Numbered from the stretch's first letter, positions 35,270 through 46,700 are shown. The stretch: 64,000 nt of DNA from Achatina immaculata (GCA_009760885.1 CM019721.1:21879639-21943638); one strand, 5' to 3'. Program-made: numbers and translations. The notes: generated from the letters alone by a model not told the origin.

Positions 35270-35739
35270 AGGCCTTAGCATTTATTTTGTTCACTTAGTT
35301 TTGTGGATGAGGCCTTACTTAGCATTTATTTTGTTCACTTAGTTTTGTGGATGAGGCCTTACTTAGCATTTATTTTGTTCACTTAGTTTTGTGGATGAGG
35401 CCTTACTTAGCATTTATTTTGTTCACTTAGTTTTGTAGATGAGGCCCTACTTAGCATTTATTTTGTTCACTTAGTTTTGTGGATGAGGCCTTACTTAGCA
35501 TTTATTTTGTTCACTTAGTTTTGTGGATGAGGCCTTACTTAGCATTTATTTTGTTCACTTATTTTTGTAGATGAGGCCCTACTTAACATTTATTTTGTTC
35601 ACTTAGTTTTGTGGATGAGGCCTTACTTAGCATTTATTTTGTTCACTTAGTTTTGTGGATGAGGCCTTACTTAGCATTTATTTTGTTCACTTAGTTTTGT
35701 GGATGAGGCCTTACTTAGCATTCAGTTGTTCATTTAGTT
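35270..35739. repeat. 44-bp minisatellite, left part
   Basis: About ten units of GAGGCCTTACTTAGCATTTA plus TTTTGTTCACTTAGTTTTGTGGAT. The retroposon at 35740-37400 splits it, and it resumes at 37401. Confidence 0.95.
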
Positions 35740-37400
35740 GGTTCTAAGGACTTTTATTGCCGGAGGTAGGGTGGAGAATTCGCTCTCTGCACCAATGGCG
35801 TGCGTCACAAATAGCCTCTGGCAGTCAAGTCCAGCTCCTGGCCTTCTCGTGGCAGAACTGTTTAAACTGACAGGAGAAGGGGCGATGGCGAATATCTGGT
35901 GCCTGAAAACCAGACAGGGTAGATGAGAGTCATGTTTGGTAGCTCATCTACTGCTGCTGGCGAGAATCTTCAGCTGCCGTGCCTGGAGCGGTGCTCCTCC
36001 CGGCCAATGAAAAAAGGTGCAAATGGGATTGCCGCGCGGCACCACTGCAGAAAAGGTGGTAGAAAGGATAAAGTGAAGCAAACAGTCAAATCACGGCACC
36101 TCTGGTCTGGAGGTCGGCCACGTCCTAAGTGCAGTCATATCGGGTGAAATGCATGAACCGGCTTAACCCAGAGGTTAAGACACTGCAGGCGAAACTCTTC
36201 GGATGCTGCACGTGGAGTGAAGCTCCTCCTGGTCTGAAAGAAACTGCGGAAAAGAAATAATGATTGCTGTATGGTGCCGATGTGAAAAGGTGAAGGAAAG
36301 GATAAAGTGAAGTTTAATCGATATGTCCAGTAGTATCGCTGCGAGAGCTACACATACCACGGCGCCTCTGCTCTAGAGGCCGGCCACGTCCGAAATACGC
36401 CTACACTGGTGAAATATGCCTAAACCGGCATACACCAGGGGTGAAACTTGATGGCTAGGCATGTCACACCACCTCCGCTGTAGAGGTCGGTCACGCCCGA
36501 TATACACCCACACGGGTGAAATATGCCTAAACCGGCACACACCAGGGGTGAAACTTGATGGCTAGGCATGTCACACCACCTCCGCTCTAGAGGTCGGTCA
36601 CGCCCGATATACACCACACGGGTGAAATATGCCTAAACCGGCACACACCAGGGGTGAAACTTCAAGGCTACGCATGTCACGGTACCTCTGCTCTAGAGGT
36701 CGGTCACGTCCCAAATACACCCATACTGGGAAATTATGCCTAAACCGGCTCAACCCAGGGGTGGAAGTCACTTGCGGCGAGATTCGTCCTCCTGGACAAA
36801 AGCTCCATCCTGGTCACAACTAGGAAGGGTAGCGGCCACGACCACAAAATGCTGAACTCGGAGACACTGGACCAGAGCAGTCTAGATAGGCAACCACCTC
36901 TCACACAGCGGGGATGTATGCGTATCTTAATCACGCTGAGGTTTTCCGGTGAGAAAGTCCAACACTGGACTGGTTGGGCAACCACCTCTCACCCGGCGGT
37001 GGTACACGGGTATCTCAAAACACGTCGAGGTTTTCCAGTGAGAAAGTCTAATTCTGGGCTGGATGGGCTACCACCTCTAACCCAGCGGGGATATACTGAT
37101 ATCCAAAACACGTCGAGGTTTTCCGGTGAGAAAGTCCAACTCTAGATTAAACTGGTGCAATGAAAACCACGGTGTCACTTAATCCCGCTTCTGAGACCCA
37201 CCAAGAATACAAGCTCAAGCCCTGCGATACCCTGAACCTCTTGTGGTCTTCTCGGGGATATCGTGTGGTCCTCGTTAAGTCCCGTGGTCCCCGAAAGGAC
37301 CACACGGGAGACCACGGGACTTAACGAGGACCACAGGCGTAAATTCAGTAGGATCACAGGGCGGTTTTGGTGGTAGAAGCGAACGAAGAAGAAAAAGAAG
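35740..37400 (+). mobile_element. unidentified 1.66-kb retroposon, complete copy
   Basis: Inserted in the 44-bp array and flanked by TTCATTTAGTT (35729-35739 and 37401-37411), an apparent 11-bp target-site duplication. The 3' end is a short A/G tail (GAAGAAGAAAAAGAAG), as in LINE-mobilised elements. It is GC-richer than its surroundings, with internal roughly 110-bp repeats (about 36350-36770) and roughly 80-bp repeats (about 36880-37145). A perfect 25-bp inverted repeat sits near the 3' end. No ORF over 100 codons is recognised, so it is presumably non-autonomous. A 3'-truncated copy is at 5782-6885. Confidence 0.8.
37265..37334. other. perfect 25-bp inverted repeat (stem-loop)
   Basis: Arms 37265-37289 and 37310-37334 are exact reverse complements (GTGGTCCTCGTTAAGTCCCG...) around a 20-base loop that itself holds GGTCC...GGACC. 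It lies about 65 bp from the 3' end of the retroposon. Confidence 0.95.
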
Positions 37401-37505
37401 TTCATTTAGTTTTGTGGATGAGGCTTTACTTAGCATTTATTTTGTTCATTTAGTTTTGTGGATGAGGCCTTACTTAGCATTTATTTTGTTCATTTAGTTT
37501 TTTGT
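37401..37505. repeat. 44-bp minisatellite, right part
   Basis: About two more units of the array at 35270-35739 after the retroposon insertion, running into a T-rich tract. Confidence 0.9.
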
Positions 37506-37544
37506 TTGTTTTTTGTTTTTGTTTTGGATGAGATATGTTCTTCA

Positions 37545-38133
37545 TGAAATTTCATTCTAGCAGAAAAATTTAATGCCTTACTACCCAAGCTTCCAAGGGA
37601 AATTAAAAGGAGGACATCTATCGCTCTTCAGAATGTAAAACAAATAAAGTATCTGTGGAGAGGAGCAGACAGAACCACAAAAATAAGATTTTTAAGAGCA
37701 TGCATCTTTCCCATAGCAACATATGCCTGTGAGACCTGGACTCTTAACAAAACAGCTGAGAAACACATAAATGCCTTTGAATGTAAATGCTACAGAAGAG
37801 TTCTCCAAATATCGTGGACACAAAAAAAGAACAAATATATCTATACTACAAGAGCTTAATATTGAAGAAGGCTGGCTAGTGAAGAGGATTAAAGAGAGAA
37901 AACTGAAATATTTTGGACACATTAAACGCCATGATAATTTAGAGAAGACCGTATTGGAAGGATACATAGTGGGAAAAAGAAAAAGAGGAAGACCAAGACG
38001 AAGATGGCTGCAAGACATCATTGACGATCTGGAAATGGATGCAACAGCAGCAGGCCATCTTGCTCACAACCGAGAGGCCTACAAGAGTGCTGTTTGGGAG
38101 GCAAAGTTCCGCAAGGGACATGCAAATGAATGA
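37545..38133 (+). mobile_element. LINE C-terminal fragment (third family)
   Basis: Encodes TTKIRFLRACIFPIATYACETWTL, then after a frameshift NIEEGWLVKRIKERKLKYF, GHIKRHDNLEKTVLEG and GKRKRGRPRRRWLQD, ending in KGHANE and a stop at 38133. This is a typical LINE thumb-to-tail region, 5'-truncated. The sister fragment at 55235-55755 is more decayed. Confidence 0.85.
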
Positions 38134-38745
38134 ATGATGACCCAAGCTTCCAGTGTTAAAGAAGAAGAGTCGCAAACTCTTTGCTTGTGTATGTACAGAC
38201 AAAGGACTAGACTGGACTTTTATTAGACACACAACAGCAAAGCACTAAAAATTCTGTTTGTGCGAAACAACACTGAAAATATTGAAACAAAGACTTGAAT
38301 GAATGCAGATGTCATGAGAAAATCACTAACAAAGATAGAAGTACTAGGCAGCACATTTTAAGATAAATGTAACTTTTATAAAATGTGGCAAAGACTTGGA
38401 GAAGTGCATATGAACATTCAGCATATAGTTCATTTGCATGTAATTTACTTCTGTATTACTGTGGCTTGGATATAATGCCTTTGTATTTCCTAAGCGCTGG
38501 GTTTATCAGTGAGGAAAAACTGGAAGAGGTGGAGAGTGTTGAGTATCTTGGATGTCATTTTAGAGAACAGGCAACGTAGATTCTGCGAGAGAGCAGAAGT
38601 GAAGTATAATTCTCAGCAACTGTTTTATTCCAGCCAGAAAAGACATGCTATCCAACTAGAAACAGTGCCATCTTTAAGGTAAATGAACAGAACTTTTGTG
38701 TAGCAATGAATATGCAGTTAAACATGGAGAGAAAATATTCCATAA
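38134..38745. other. intergenic, no gene seen
   Basis: Unassigned. 38310-38370 is duplicated (diverged) at 35041-35115, and the right end abuts the Helitron terminus. Confidence 0.45.
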
Positions 38746-39115
38746 TCTATATATATATATGTATAAATGAACGTGTGTATGTAAGTATGTATATGTGTAA
38801 GCCTGGAGCAATTTCATCCAGACCTGGCACACACGTGACTTACAATCTGGACAGTGCACTGTAGGGGTCACATCATCCCAAAGGGGGGCTTGGGGAGGGG
38901 GTGGGGTCGAAACCGACCGATAGAAACGACGGGAAGTAACTCCCGTTATATTTATGCCTGCTTTGGATTGTCGGTCGTAACGTATAAAAGTCAGCCCACA
39001 CAAATCAATGACGTTATATCAGCCGAGATGCTGAGAAACATACACGGAACAGATTTCTGATTCACGAAAGGCACCTATATTTTATTAGAAACTAACAAAC
39101 GGAAACTAACCAGAG

Positions 39116-42100
39116 GTGCGCGTGTATCTCAGAAACAAGACGTCAGATTGTGTTAAACCTACAACGGATGTTCATGAGCACAATGATCTTATTAAAACTT
39201 TTAAAACAGCATTGGAATGGATGCCTGAAGTAATCATAAGAGCAGACCGACGACCAGCAGGCGAACACGGGCGGCGCTTCAATGCTCCTCGGGTAGATGA
39301 AGTCGCCGTGGTTATATCAAGCGATGAAGTTGATCTGTAATACTTTCAAGTTATGAATCATACATTTCTGACCAAAGAAGATGTTCTTGATTAATACCGA
39401 CTTTATCTTCACACATATCCAGATTTCTGATGTTTAGATTATGTTTCACAAACACTGCCACTTCTATAATCAGGGGAAGTCCGATGAAAAGTTCACTGCA
39501 TTATTTAATTCTTACAAATAAGTTCAAGATTTTTAGTTGATAACATCACTTGAATTGAATCACTTAATCATTGGTTCACAATATCAAACTATCACATTCT
39601 ACATGCAGCATTCAGATTCACAATATACTACACTTGATACGAGAACATTTCCTAACTCGGCATTATATCATATCTGCAACACGTGGTCAACCAACTACCC
39701 GACTAAATCACTGTACTCGAAGATCAAAACTTATCAATTCTTCGTAATCCCTTGAATCACTTGAAACACAGATTCAGTCTGTCCTAGAACTACTTCTGCA
39801 AGACTCCTTTTCCTGAGTATCTATTGCTCTAATTGTCCATCTATTCCAGCTGTCGTTACCTATTTCTTCTTTGTCTCTTGTGTCTTCTCTGGACTGTGTT
39901 CTCCTTCTGCTGCTCTTCTCCGGTCGTCTATTCTGCTATTCTCTTGTATGGACCGGTCTCAGTTCACTGACCGTCCTTGTTCCTGCGTCTTCGGGGCTCC
40001 GTCTCCTCTCTTCTACTTCTTCTTCGTCCCCCTTCTTCCTTGTTCTTCTTGTCAGTTCTTCTGTCTTCGGGCTCCCTCCTCTGTCTCTTCTTCTTCCTCG
40101 TCCCCCCCCCCCCCGTTCCTCTTCTCTCCTTTTTATCGTCAAGTGCAGCTTGATGGATTAACCAGTAAGTATTTTGGCTCCACCTTTCAGATGTCCACTG
40201 GTTCCCATGAGTGTTCTGATTGTCCGTCATTCAAATTGCCCCGTTACTTATATGTCGTAAGTCAATTGTCCAATAGGCCACGCCTCCAAATATTTAATTG
40301 GTCAGCTGGCCGAGTTGGTCACTTGTTTATTTAAAACCCGTGTGCAATCGCGTCATCTAACAGGTGTCAAGTGTCAATTCTTATTTACCTAAGTCATTAT
40401 CTTGCTATTTCGTGTCAGATGTTTTATTGTGTCCTTGCTTTTCATTGTGTCTGCCTTTTCTATTTTGTTTACTTGTGTCAGCGTCCAGTCACCGCTTTGT
40501 TATCACTGGACCATCCTATTTTCTGGCGTCCTTCCTTTGTCTTCCATATGTGTCAGCGTCACTGAGTCTTGTCTTTTTCTATTCACTGTTTACTTTTGTC
40601 CGCGTCTTGTTCTAGTGTCATGGAAGTTTTATACCTTTTTCTTCCTTACCTCTCCATTTTTCTCTGTAGCTATTCGATGTTACTATTTTCTTTACAGTAA
40701 ATTTTCATAATCATATTCATTAATGATAATAATAATAACAATATCCGTTACTTACAAGGCCAAGCTACAGATCAACGGGATATCATAATTCAACGACGAG
40801 ACGATTCATTGCAGCGCATATTAGAAACACATCTATCTTATGGTGGTCTACAGTACCCTGTGATATTCCCCCGTGGTGAAGATGGATATCAGTTTAATCT
40901 GAGGCAGGTCAACCCAACAACAGGTAAAACAACCAGCAAGAAAGTTTCAGCCATGAATTTCTATACATACAGACTGCATGTTCGAGATACTGAACACAAC
41001 CACATATTAAACTGCAGACAATTGTTTCATTAATTCATCGTTGATATGTGTAGCAAAGATCGAGAATGAGTGTCTTCTTTACACTCGTCTAAATCAACGT
41101 AAACCGAGAGTTGAGGAATACATTCACCTGAGAGATGCTGGGGCAAATGATGGGAACGCTGAAGACCTCGGTGCCTTAGTCATACTACCAGCTACGTTTA
41201 CAGGCAGTCCCAGACACGTGCACGAATATATGCAGGATGCTATGACGTATGTGAGGACGTACGGGCGACCAGATTTATTTATCACCTTCACCTGCAATCC
41301 GACGTGGACAGAGATCAAGGAGATGCTTTACCAGTGGTCAAGTACCTGATTGCGAGAATTTTTAAACAGAAGCAGTTGAAACTAATTGACGTTATAACAA
41401 AGGGTCATGTCTTTGAAGTGCCACGATGCCGGATGTACACAATTGAATGGCAAAAGCGAGGACTGCCACACTCATACAATTTAATCTGGTTGGCGGACAA
41501 ACTTCATCCCACACAAATCGATGACGTTATATCTGCTGAGTTGCCTGCCCAACACAAGATCCTGAACTTTTTGCAGTGGTAACGAAAAACATGATCCGCG
41601 GACCATGTGGAGATCTCAGTCCTAACTCTCCTTGTATCATGGACGGAAAGTGTACCAAGAATTACCTAAGAAGGTTGATTACTGAGACACAGACAGGACA
41701 TGACGGTTATCCTCTATATAGACGGCGAGCTCCAGAAGATGGAGGGTTCACGGGGAAACTAAAGATACGAAGCATCACAGATATAGAAATCAACAATACG
41801 TGGGTTGTGCCATTTTCGCAGCTGCTGTCAAAAATGTTTCAGGCACACATCAACGCGGATGTAACATGTGAAATGGATTGAATATGTGTGGAAGTATGTT
41901 AACAAAGGTAGTGATATGGCTATTTTCGACATAACCAATGACAGAGCAAACGATGAAGTGATGTGGTATCATTTAGGACGGTACATTAACAGCAATGAGG
42001 CAGTTTGGCGAATCCAGGGATTTCCAATTCACGAACGACACCCTACTGTTGTTCACCTCAGCGTCCATTTAGAAAATGGTCAGAGAGTTTATTTCACAAC

Positions 42101-42540
42101 AGAGAGCACCTCTACAGTGGTTGATCACCCACCAAACACGACCTTAACAGCATTCTTTCAACTGTGTCAGCAGGATCCTTTCGCAAGGACAATGTTGTAT
42201 CCTGAGATACTTCGATATTACACATGGAATGCATAGAAGAAAGTTTTATGTAGAAGTTGGCCAGCCCGTCCCTGGATATGATGCAGTCGCGAGTGACGCC
42301 TTGGGTCGAGTGTACAGAGCTCACCCCAATAACGCCAAATGCTATTCGAGGACCGAGGTCTTTCGTGGAGCTAAGAAGAGTAAACGGCGAAGTATCCCAG
42401 ACATTTAGAGAGGCCTGTCAGAAGTTGGGGTTACTGGAAGGAGACCAAGCCTGGGGTGACACATTGCGAGAAGCTGAATTGATCTACCTCCCAGAGCAGA
42501 GCACAAACCTGTTTGCTATAATACAGTATATTGAATGTTA
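39116..42540 (+). pseudogene. Helitron Rep (HUH endonuclease) region, broken
   Basis: Pieces in order: 39116-39335 (HNDLIKTFKTALEWMPEV, RADRRPAGEHGRRF), then after the solo LTR 40770-41349 (QRRDDSLQRILETH, YPVIFPRGEDG, AMNFYTYRLHVRD, MTYVRTYGRPDLFITFTCNP), 41304-41582, 41576-41881 (RGPCGDLSPNSPCI, GKCTKNYLRRLI, GYPLYRRR), 41868-42236 (YVWKYVNKGSD, EAVWRIQGFPIHERHP) and 42257-42541. At least four frameshifts separate them. The HUH metal-binding position reads PHSYNL where this family normally has PHAHIL, so one catalytic histidine is gone. The YxxxY-type tyrosine segment persists. Confidence 0.9.
39336..40769 (+). mobile_element. solo LTR inserted in the Helitron Rep gene
   Basis: 1434 bp starting TGTAATACTTTC and ending CAAGCTACA (TG...CA), flanked by GATC at 39332-39335 and 40770-40773. 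Removing it with one GATC puts the two Rep pieces back in one frame, which strongly supports these boundaries. The interior has CCAAT-type boxes (near 40266 and 40297) and a TTTATTTAAAA element near 40326, as expected of an LTR promoter, and no coding sequence. A second copy lies at 17397-19475. The 4-bp duplication would suit a Gypsy- or BEL-like parent. Confidence 0.85.
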
Positions 42541-43280
42541 GGATGTAAAATAGATAACTCATCTGAGAATTGAAACATTTGTATAAAATGAGTTATCTTC
42601 TAAAGTTAAAGTAATCAGCTGTTTGTGAGTAGAGTCCATCTCCTTTGTCTCGGGTTGCACGAGGGTCTCGGATGGGGAATGATAGGAAAAAGGTCAGGTG
42701 AGAGAGAAATCATATGACGGATGGACAGTTGTGTTTTGTGTATCGTCCGAGATAGACGTAGATTAGGCTGTTAGAAATGTTATTGTTTAGTGAAATAGAT
42801 CTAGAATAGAGTGTATTAGGTTGTTCTAATGGCAACAGTAGTCTGCCAGGAAACATATATCGTAGAGATGTCCAGTCTTGTGTCCATGGGTTTTGTTGAT
42901 GCCTTTGTTGTTCTCGTCATATCGCTCATCGACTCATCGTCACCTTGTACATCATTAAAGTCATTTCAACTTAAGTTGCTGCTTCTGTGTTACTATTTCC
43001 ACTGAGAGAGAATGAAAATGGGAGCAAGTAAGTCTGTGAAGTGAGTAACAAAACAGACGCAAAACAACGTAGAATGGTAATGTGAGAAAGAACATTATTC
43101 TAGTGGACACTAGTGGAAATATACACAGAAACGAATAGCAATACATCTACATTTTACATGCTACACACAGAAGAGCTGGAGATTGAACCACCCGAGAATC
43201 CTGCTTCACTACATGCAGTCCATCGAATCCAAACACTTTATGGGAACAAGACGTACTTAACGCAGATTACATACGAGAAA
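42541..43280. other. spacer between Helitron Rep and helicase parts
   Basis: About 740 bp that I cannot match to Helitron coding sequence. It includes a small 11-bp hairpin (AGATAACTCAT, about 42551 and 42586). The frame at 43113-43301 joins it to the helicase start. It may be an insertion or simply decayed linker. Confidence 0.4.
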
Positions 43281-45150
43281 AGAACTACAGTGTTGAGCTG
43301 AGTGCATACGTCTCAGATAAGAAGTCACTTCTGAATCAGAAAAAAACGTACCAAGTTATCATGGATCATGTTGTGAAACAACAAGGTGGTAGCATTTTTC
43401 TTGATGCTTCTGGGGCACAGGGAAAATTTTTAACTAATTTAATTCTGGCCGAAATCAGGGCACAGGGAGACATTGCTCTTGCCATCGCATCTTCAGGAAA
43501 TGGGGCTATGTTAATGGAATGAGGCAGTGTCTGCCCACACTTAAGTTAATGGAAGGAGGCAGGACAGCCCACACTTAAGTTAATGGAAGGAGGCAGGACA
43601 GCCCACACTTAAGTTAATGGAAGGAGGCAGGACAGCCCGCACTTAAGTTAATGGAAGGAGGCAGGACAGCCCGCACTTAAGTTAATGGAAGGAGGCAGGA
43701 CAGCCCACACTTAAGTTAATGGAAGGAGGCAGGACAACCTGCACTTAAGTTAATGGAAGGAGGCAGGACAGCCCGCACTTAAGTTAATGGAAGGAAGCAG
43801 GACAGCCCGCACTTAAGTTAATGGAAGGAGGCAGGACAGCCCGCACTTAAGTTAATGGAAGGAGGGAGGACAGCCCGCACTTAAGTTAATGGAAGGAGGC
43901 AGGACAGCCCGCACTTAAGTTAATGGAAGGAGGCAGGACAGTCCACACTTAAGTTAATGGAAGGAGGCAGGACAACCCGCACTTAAGTTAATGGAAGGAG
44001 GCAGGACAGCCCACACTTAAGTTAATGGAAGGAGGGAGGACAGCTCGCACTTAATGGAAGTAGGGAGGACAGCCTGCACTTAAGTTAATGGAAGGAGGCA
44101 GGACAGCCCGCACTTAAGTTAATGGAAGGAGGCAGGACAGCCCACACTTAAGTTAATGGAAGGAGGCAGGACAGCCCACACTTAAGTTAATGGAAGGAGG
44201 CAGGACAACCCGCACTTAAGTTAATGGAAGGAGGCAGGACAGCCCACACTTAAGTTAATGGAAGGAGGCAGGACAGCCCGCACTTAAGTTAATGGAAGGA
44301 GGCAGGACAACCTGCACTTAAGTTAATGGAAGGAGGCAGGACAGCCCACACTTAAGTTAATGGAAGGAGGCAGGACAACCCGCACTTAAGTTAATGGAAG
44401 GAGGCAGGACAGCCCACACTTAAGTTAATGGAAGGAGGGAGGACAGCTCGCACTTAATGGAAGTAGGGAGGACAGCCCGCACTTAAGTTAATGGAAGTAG
44501 GGAGGACAGCCAGCACTTAAGTTGCCACTTGACATCGCCAGGCAGGAAAGTCCTACCTGCAACATATGCAAGACAAGTGGTCAGACACAGGTTCTAAGAC
44601 ATGTAAATTAATCATATGGGATGAATGCACCAAGGCTCACAAGAAAGTTCTCGAGGCCCTTGGTGTCACTCTGAGAGATCTGATAGGAAACGACGACCTG
44701 ATGTGAGGAGCTCTGGTACTCCTCTGTGAAGACTTTCGTCAAACTCTGCCCGTCATCCCAAAGTCAACACCGGCCGATGAGATCCACACATGTTTAAAAC
44801 ATTCATTTTCATGACGACATGCGCGAAAGATAACTTCAAAGCAAAACATGAGAATACATCTGAGGGATGAGAGTGCTTAAATGTTCTCAAACAAACTACC
44901 AGAAATTGGAGATGGTAGATTAGCAGTCGAGTCTTCTTGTAAGATAAAATGTTCATCTGATTTTTGTACTCTGGTGCCGTCCATTGCAGAGCTAATAGAT
45001 GCAGTCTATCTGGCTGTTTTCCAAAACTATCACAATTTGAACTGGTTGCGAGAGAGGGCCATTCTTGCTCCGAAAAATGAAGATGTCCACAAAATAAACA
45101 ATCAAATACTTGCCATGTTACCAGGTGTAGTCAGTTAGTATAGGTCTATT
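43281..45150 (+). pseudogene. Helitron PIF1-like helicase, interrupted by its own minisatellite
   Basis: Before the array: NQKKTYQVIMDHVVKQQGG, IFLDASGAQGKF (Walker A, degraded from the usual GGTGKT) and NLILAEIRAQGDIALAIAS. After the array: LPLDIARQ..., IIWDECTKAHKKVLEAL (Walker B/DEAD-like with WDE), ALVLLCEDFRQTLPVIP, NWLRERAILAPKNEDVHKIN and ILAMLPGVV. Both stops and frameshifts are present. By family knowledge this is the superfamily 1 DNA helicase that follows Rep in Helitrons. Confidence 0.9.
43511..44523 (+). repeat. 34-bp minisatellite derived from helicase coding sequence
   Basis: About 29 units of TTAATGGAAGGAGGCAGGAC plus AGCCCACACTTAAG. The unit encodes the LMEGGRTAHTLKL stretch that in this helicase directly precedes LPLDIA, and indeed the last unit reads straight into LPLDIA. 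Two shortened units (near 44050 and 44450) sit in a larger repeated block of roughly 410 bp, so the array also has higher-order structure. Confidence 0.95.
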
Positions 45151-45210
45151 GATACCGTAGCTGCTGAAATATTCCTTCTGTCATTGTTCTCATTTGACTA
45201 TTATTATATA

Positions 45211-46700
45211 CTGTTCAAAAAAAGAAACGCAACGAATATGATGTTGCGATGTAAACTGAAGTTTGCTGATCAGACAAGGGCAAGTTGCCTGAAATGTTCA
45301 CTTGGACATTAACTTCAAGTGCCGACCTGAAATGTACTCGGCAGATGATTCATGAGCACAGAAAAGTGACACTAGTCAAAACAGCATTTTTGACAATAAC
45401 TCAAGACAGGTTCATGAGAATTCCATGAAACTTACTGAATACAAAACTCACCGACCATGTTATTGAATGTCTATAAAAGACTGACACTCCTCGAATGAAT
45501 TCATTTGAAAACTCAATGCGCAAGTATGGCTCATCCAACTCTAGAACAACGACTCATCATCATTGGACATTTACAGACTGGACAGTCACAAAGTGTAGTG
45601 GCCAGACAAGTTAATGTGATTAGAAGCACCATTAGTCGCCTTTGGAGATGATTTCAAGAAACTGGCTCAGTTGCAGACCGGCCGCACAGTGGAAGACCCA
45701 TAGTCACAACTCCTGCCGAAGACCGCTTCATACGGCTGTGTCCCCTCAGGAATCGATTTGCATCTGCGTCCTCAACAATCCAGTCAATAACAACAGCTTG
45801 TTGAATTTCAGATCAAACATCAGGAACCGGCTACATGATGTTGATCACTGGGCTAGAAGACCCTTCAGAAGTCCTGTTCTTACGGACCGGCATCACCAGA
45901 ACCGACTGCAGTGGGTGAACCAGCATCATCAATGGGCCGTTGCGAATGACTGGAGAAGGGTTTGGTTTAGTGATGAATCATTCTTTATGCTCCAGTGACA
46001 CAATAGACGGAGAAGAGTTTACCACAAAGTCCATGTGCGGTATGGCCAGAACTGCAAGGATGAGGCTCCTCAACATGGTGGAGGTGTACTGCTGTGGGAG
46101 AAGTGACCTGGTACAAATTGAAGGACGCCTGAATGCCCAATGATACATCACTGAAATTCTTCGTCCTTCCGTCCTTCCACTTCTGTCTGCACCAGGGTAG
46201 ATTTTTCAGCAGGACAATGCTCAACCTCATGTGACACAACCCACCACTCAGTTCCTCGCTGACAACAAAGTCCAGACCATTCCCGTGGCCATCCATGTCA
46301 TCAGACATGAACCCAATAGAACGCTTATGGGATGAACTCAACAAACAAGTCCAGAAGCGAGATGTGGCGCCAACCAATCTCAAAGATGTCTTTTGCACTG
46401 CGGGAAGAGTGGGCAGCCATCCCACAACAACAGATCCAACGGCTAATCTGATCCATGTCAAGGAGATGTCGTTCTCTGATACAGGCCAGAGGAGGCCATA
46501 CACCTTACTGAAACGGAGGCCTCAGTCGCAAAGAATAAAAGTCCAAACCAAATTTAATGAACATCATTTCATTGCTAAAGTCTTAAAGTTTCTTCACACC
46601 AAGATTGAAACATTAAATCCATGAAATAAAATTTTGATACAAGTTTGAAATTTGGTGTCCACTACGACTACAGGAGTGCTGCATTTCTTTTTTTTAACAG
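45211..46700 (+). mobile_element. full-length Tc1-like transposon, copy 2
   Basis: 1490 bp flanked by TA (45209-45210, 46701-46702), with terminal repeats CTGTTCAAAAAAAGAAACGC on the left and its diverged inverse on the right. Same family as 21170-22672, opposite orientation, on a rough reading some 80-90% similar. It lies immediately after the last recognisable Helitron helicase codons. Confidence 0.92.
45526..46500 (+). pseudogene. Tc1-like transposase pseudogene
   Basis: Starts MAHPTLEQRLIIIGHLQTGQ with paired helix-turn-helix motifs (VVARQVNVIRSTISRLWR, stop, GRPIVTTPAED). The catalytic DDE set is visible across shifting frames: WFSDESFF (first Asp), FQQDNAQPH (second Asp) and MNPIERLWDELN (Glu). 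Several stops and at least three frameshifts make it inactive. Confidence 0.9.

Larger units (their letters stand above)
38746..45208 (+). mobile_element. decayed Helitron with nested insertions
   Basis: Starts with the Helitron-type 5' TC (TCTATATATATATATG) preceded by A, followed by a leader found twice more in the window. It encodes a Rep/helicase protein in broken pieces. It is interrupted by a solo LTR (39336-40769) and by a minisatellite grown from its own helicase (43511-44523). It is lost at the right where a Tc1 begins (45211). No CTRR 3' end with hairpin was found, so the right end is missing or unrecognised. Confidence 0.85.

Noticed and set aside
39336..40769. Interpretation as a spliceosomal intron of the Helitron gene
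   Set aside because: Candidate donor (GTAATA) and acceptor sites do not give a continuous frame, whereas removing TG...CA with one GATC copy does. A solo LTR insertion fits better.
42551..42596. Small hairpin with 11-bp arms (AGATAACTCAT)
   Set aside because: Short arms, AT-rich, and no partner terminus were found. It is not distinguishable from chance.
43511..44523. Possible CRISPR-like array
   Set aside because: Units are contiguous with no variable spacers, and the sequence is a eukaryotic transposon helicase. All other arrays in the window likewise lack spacers.
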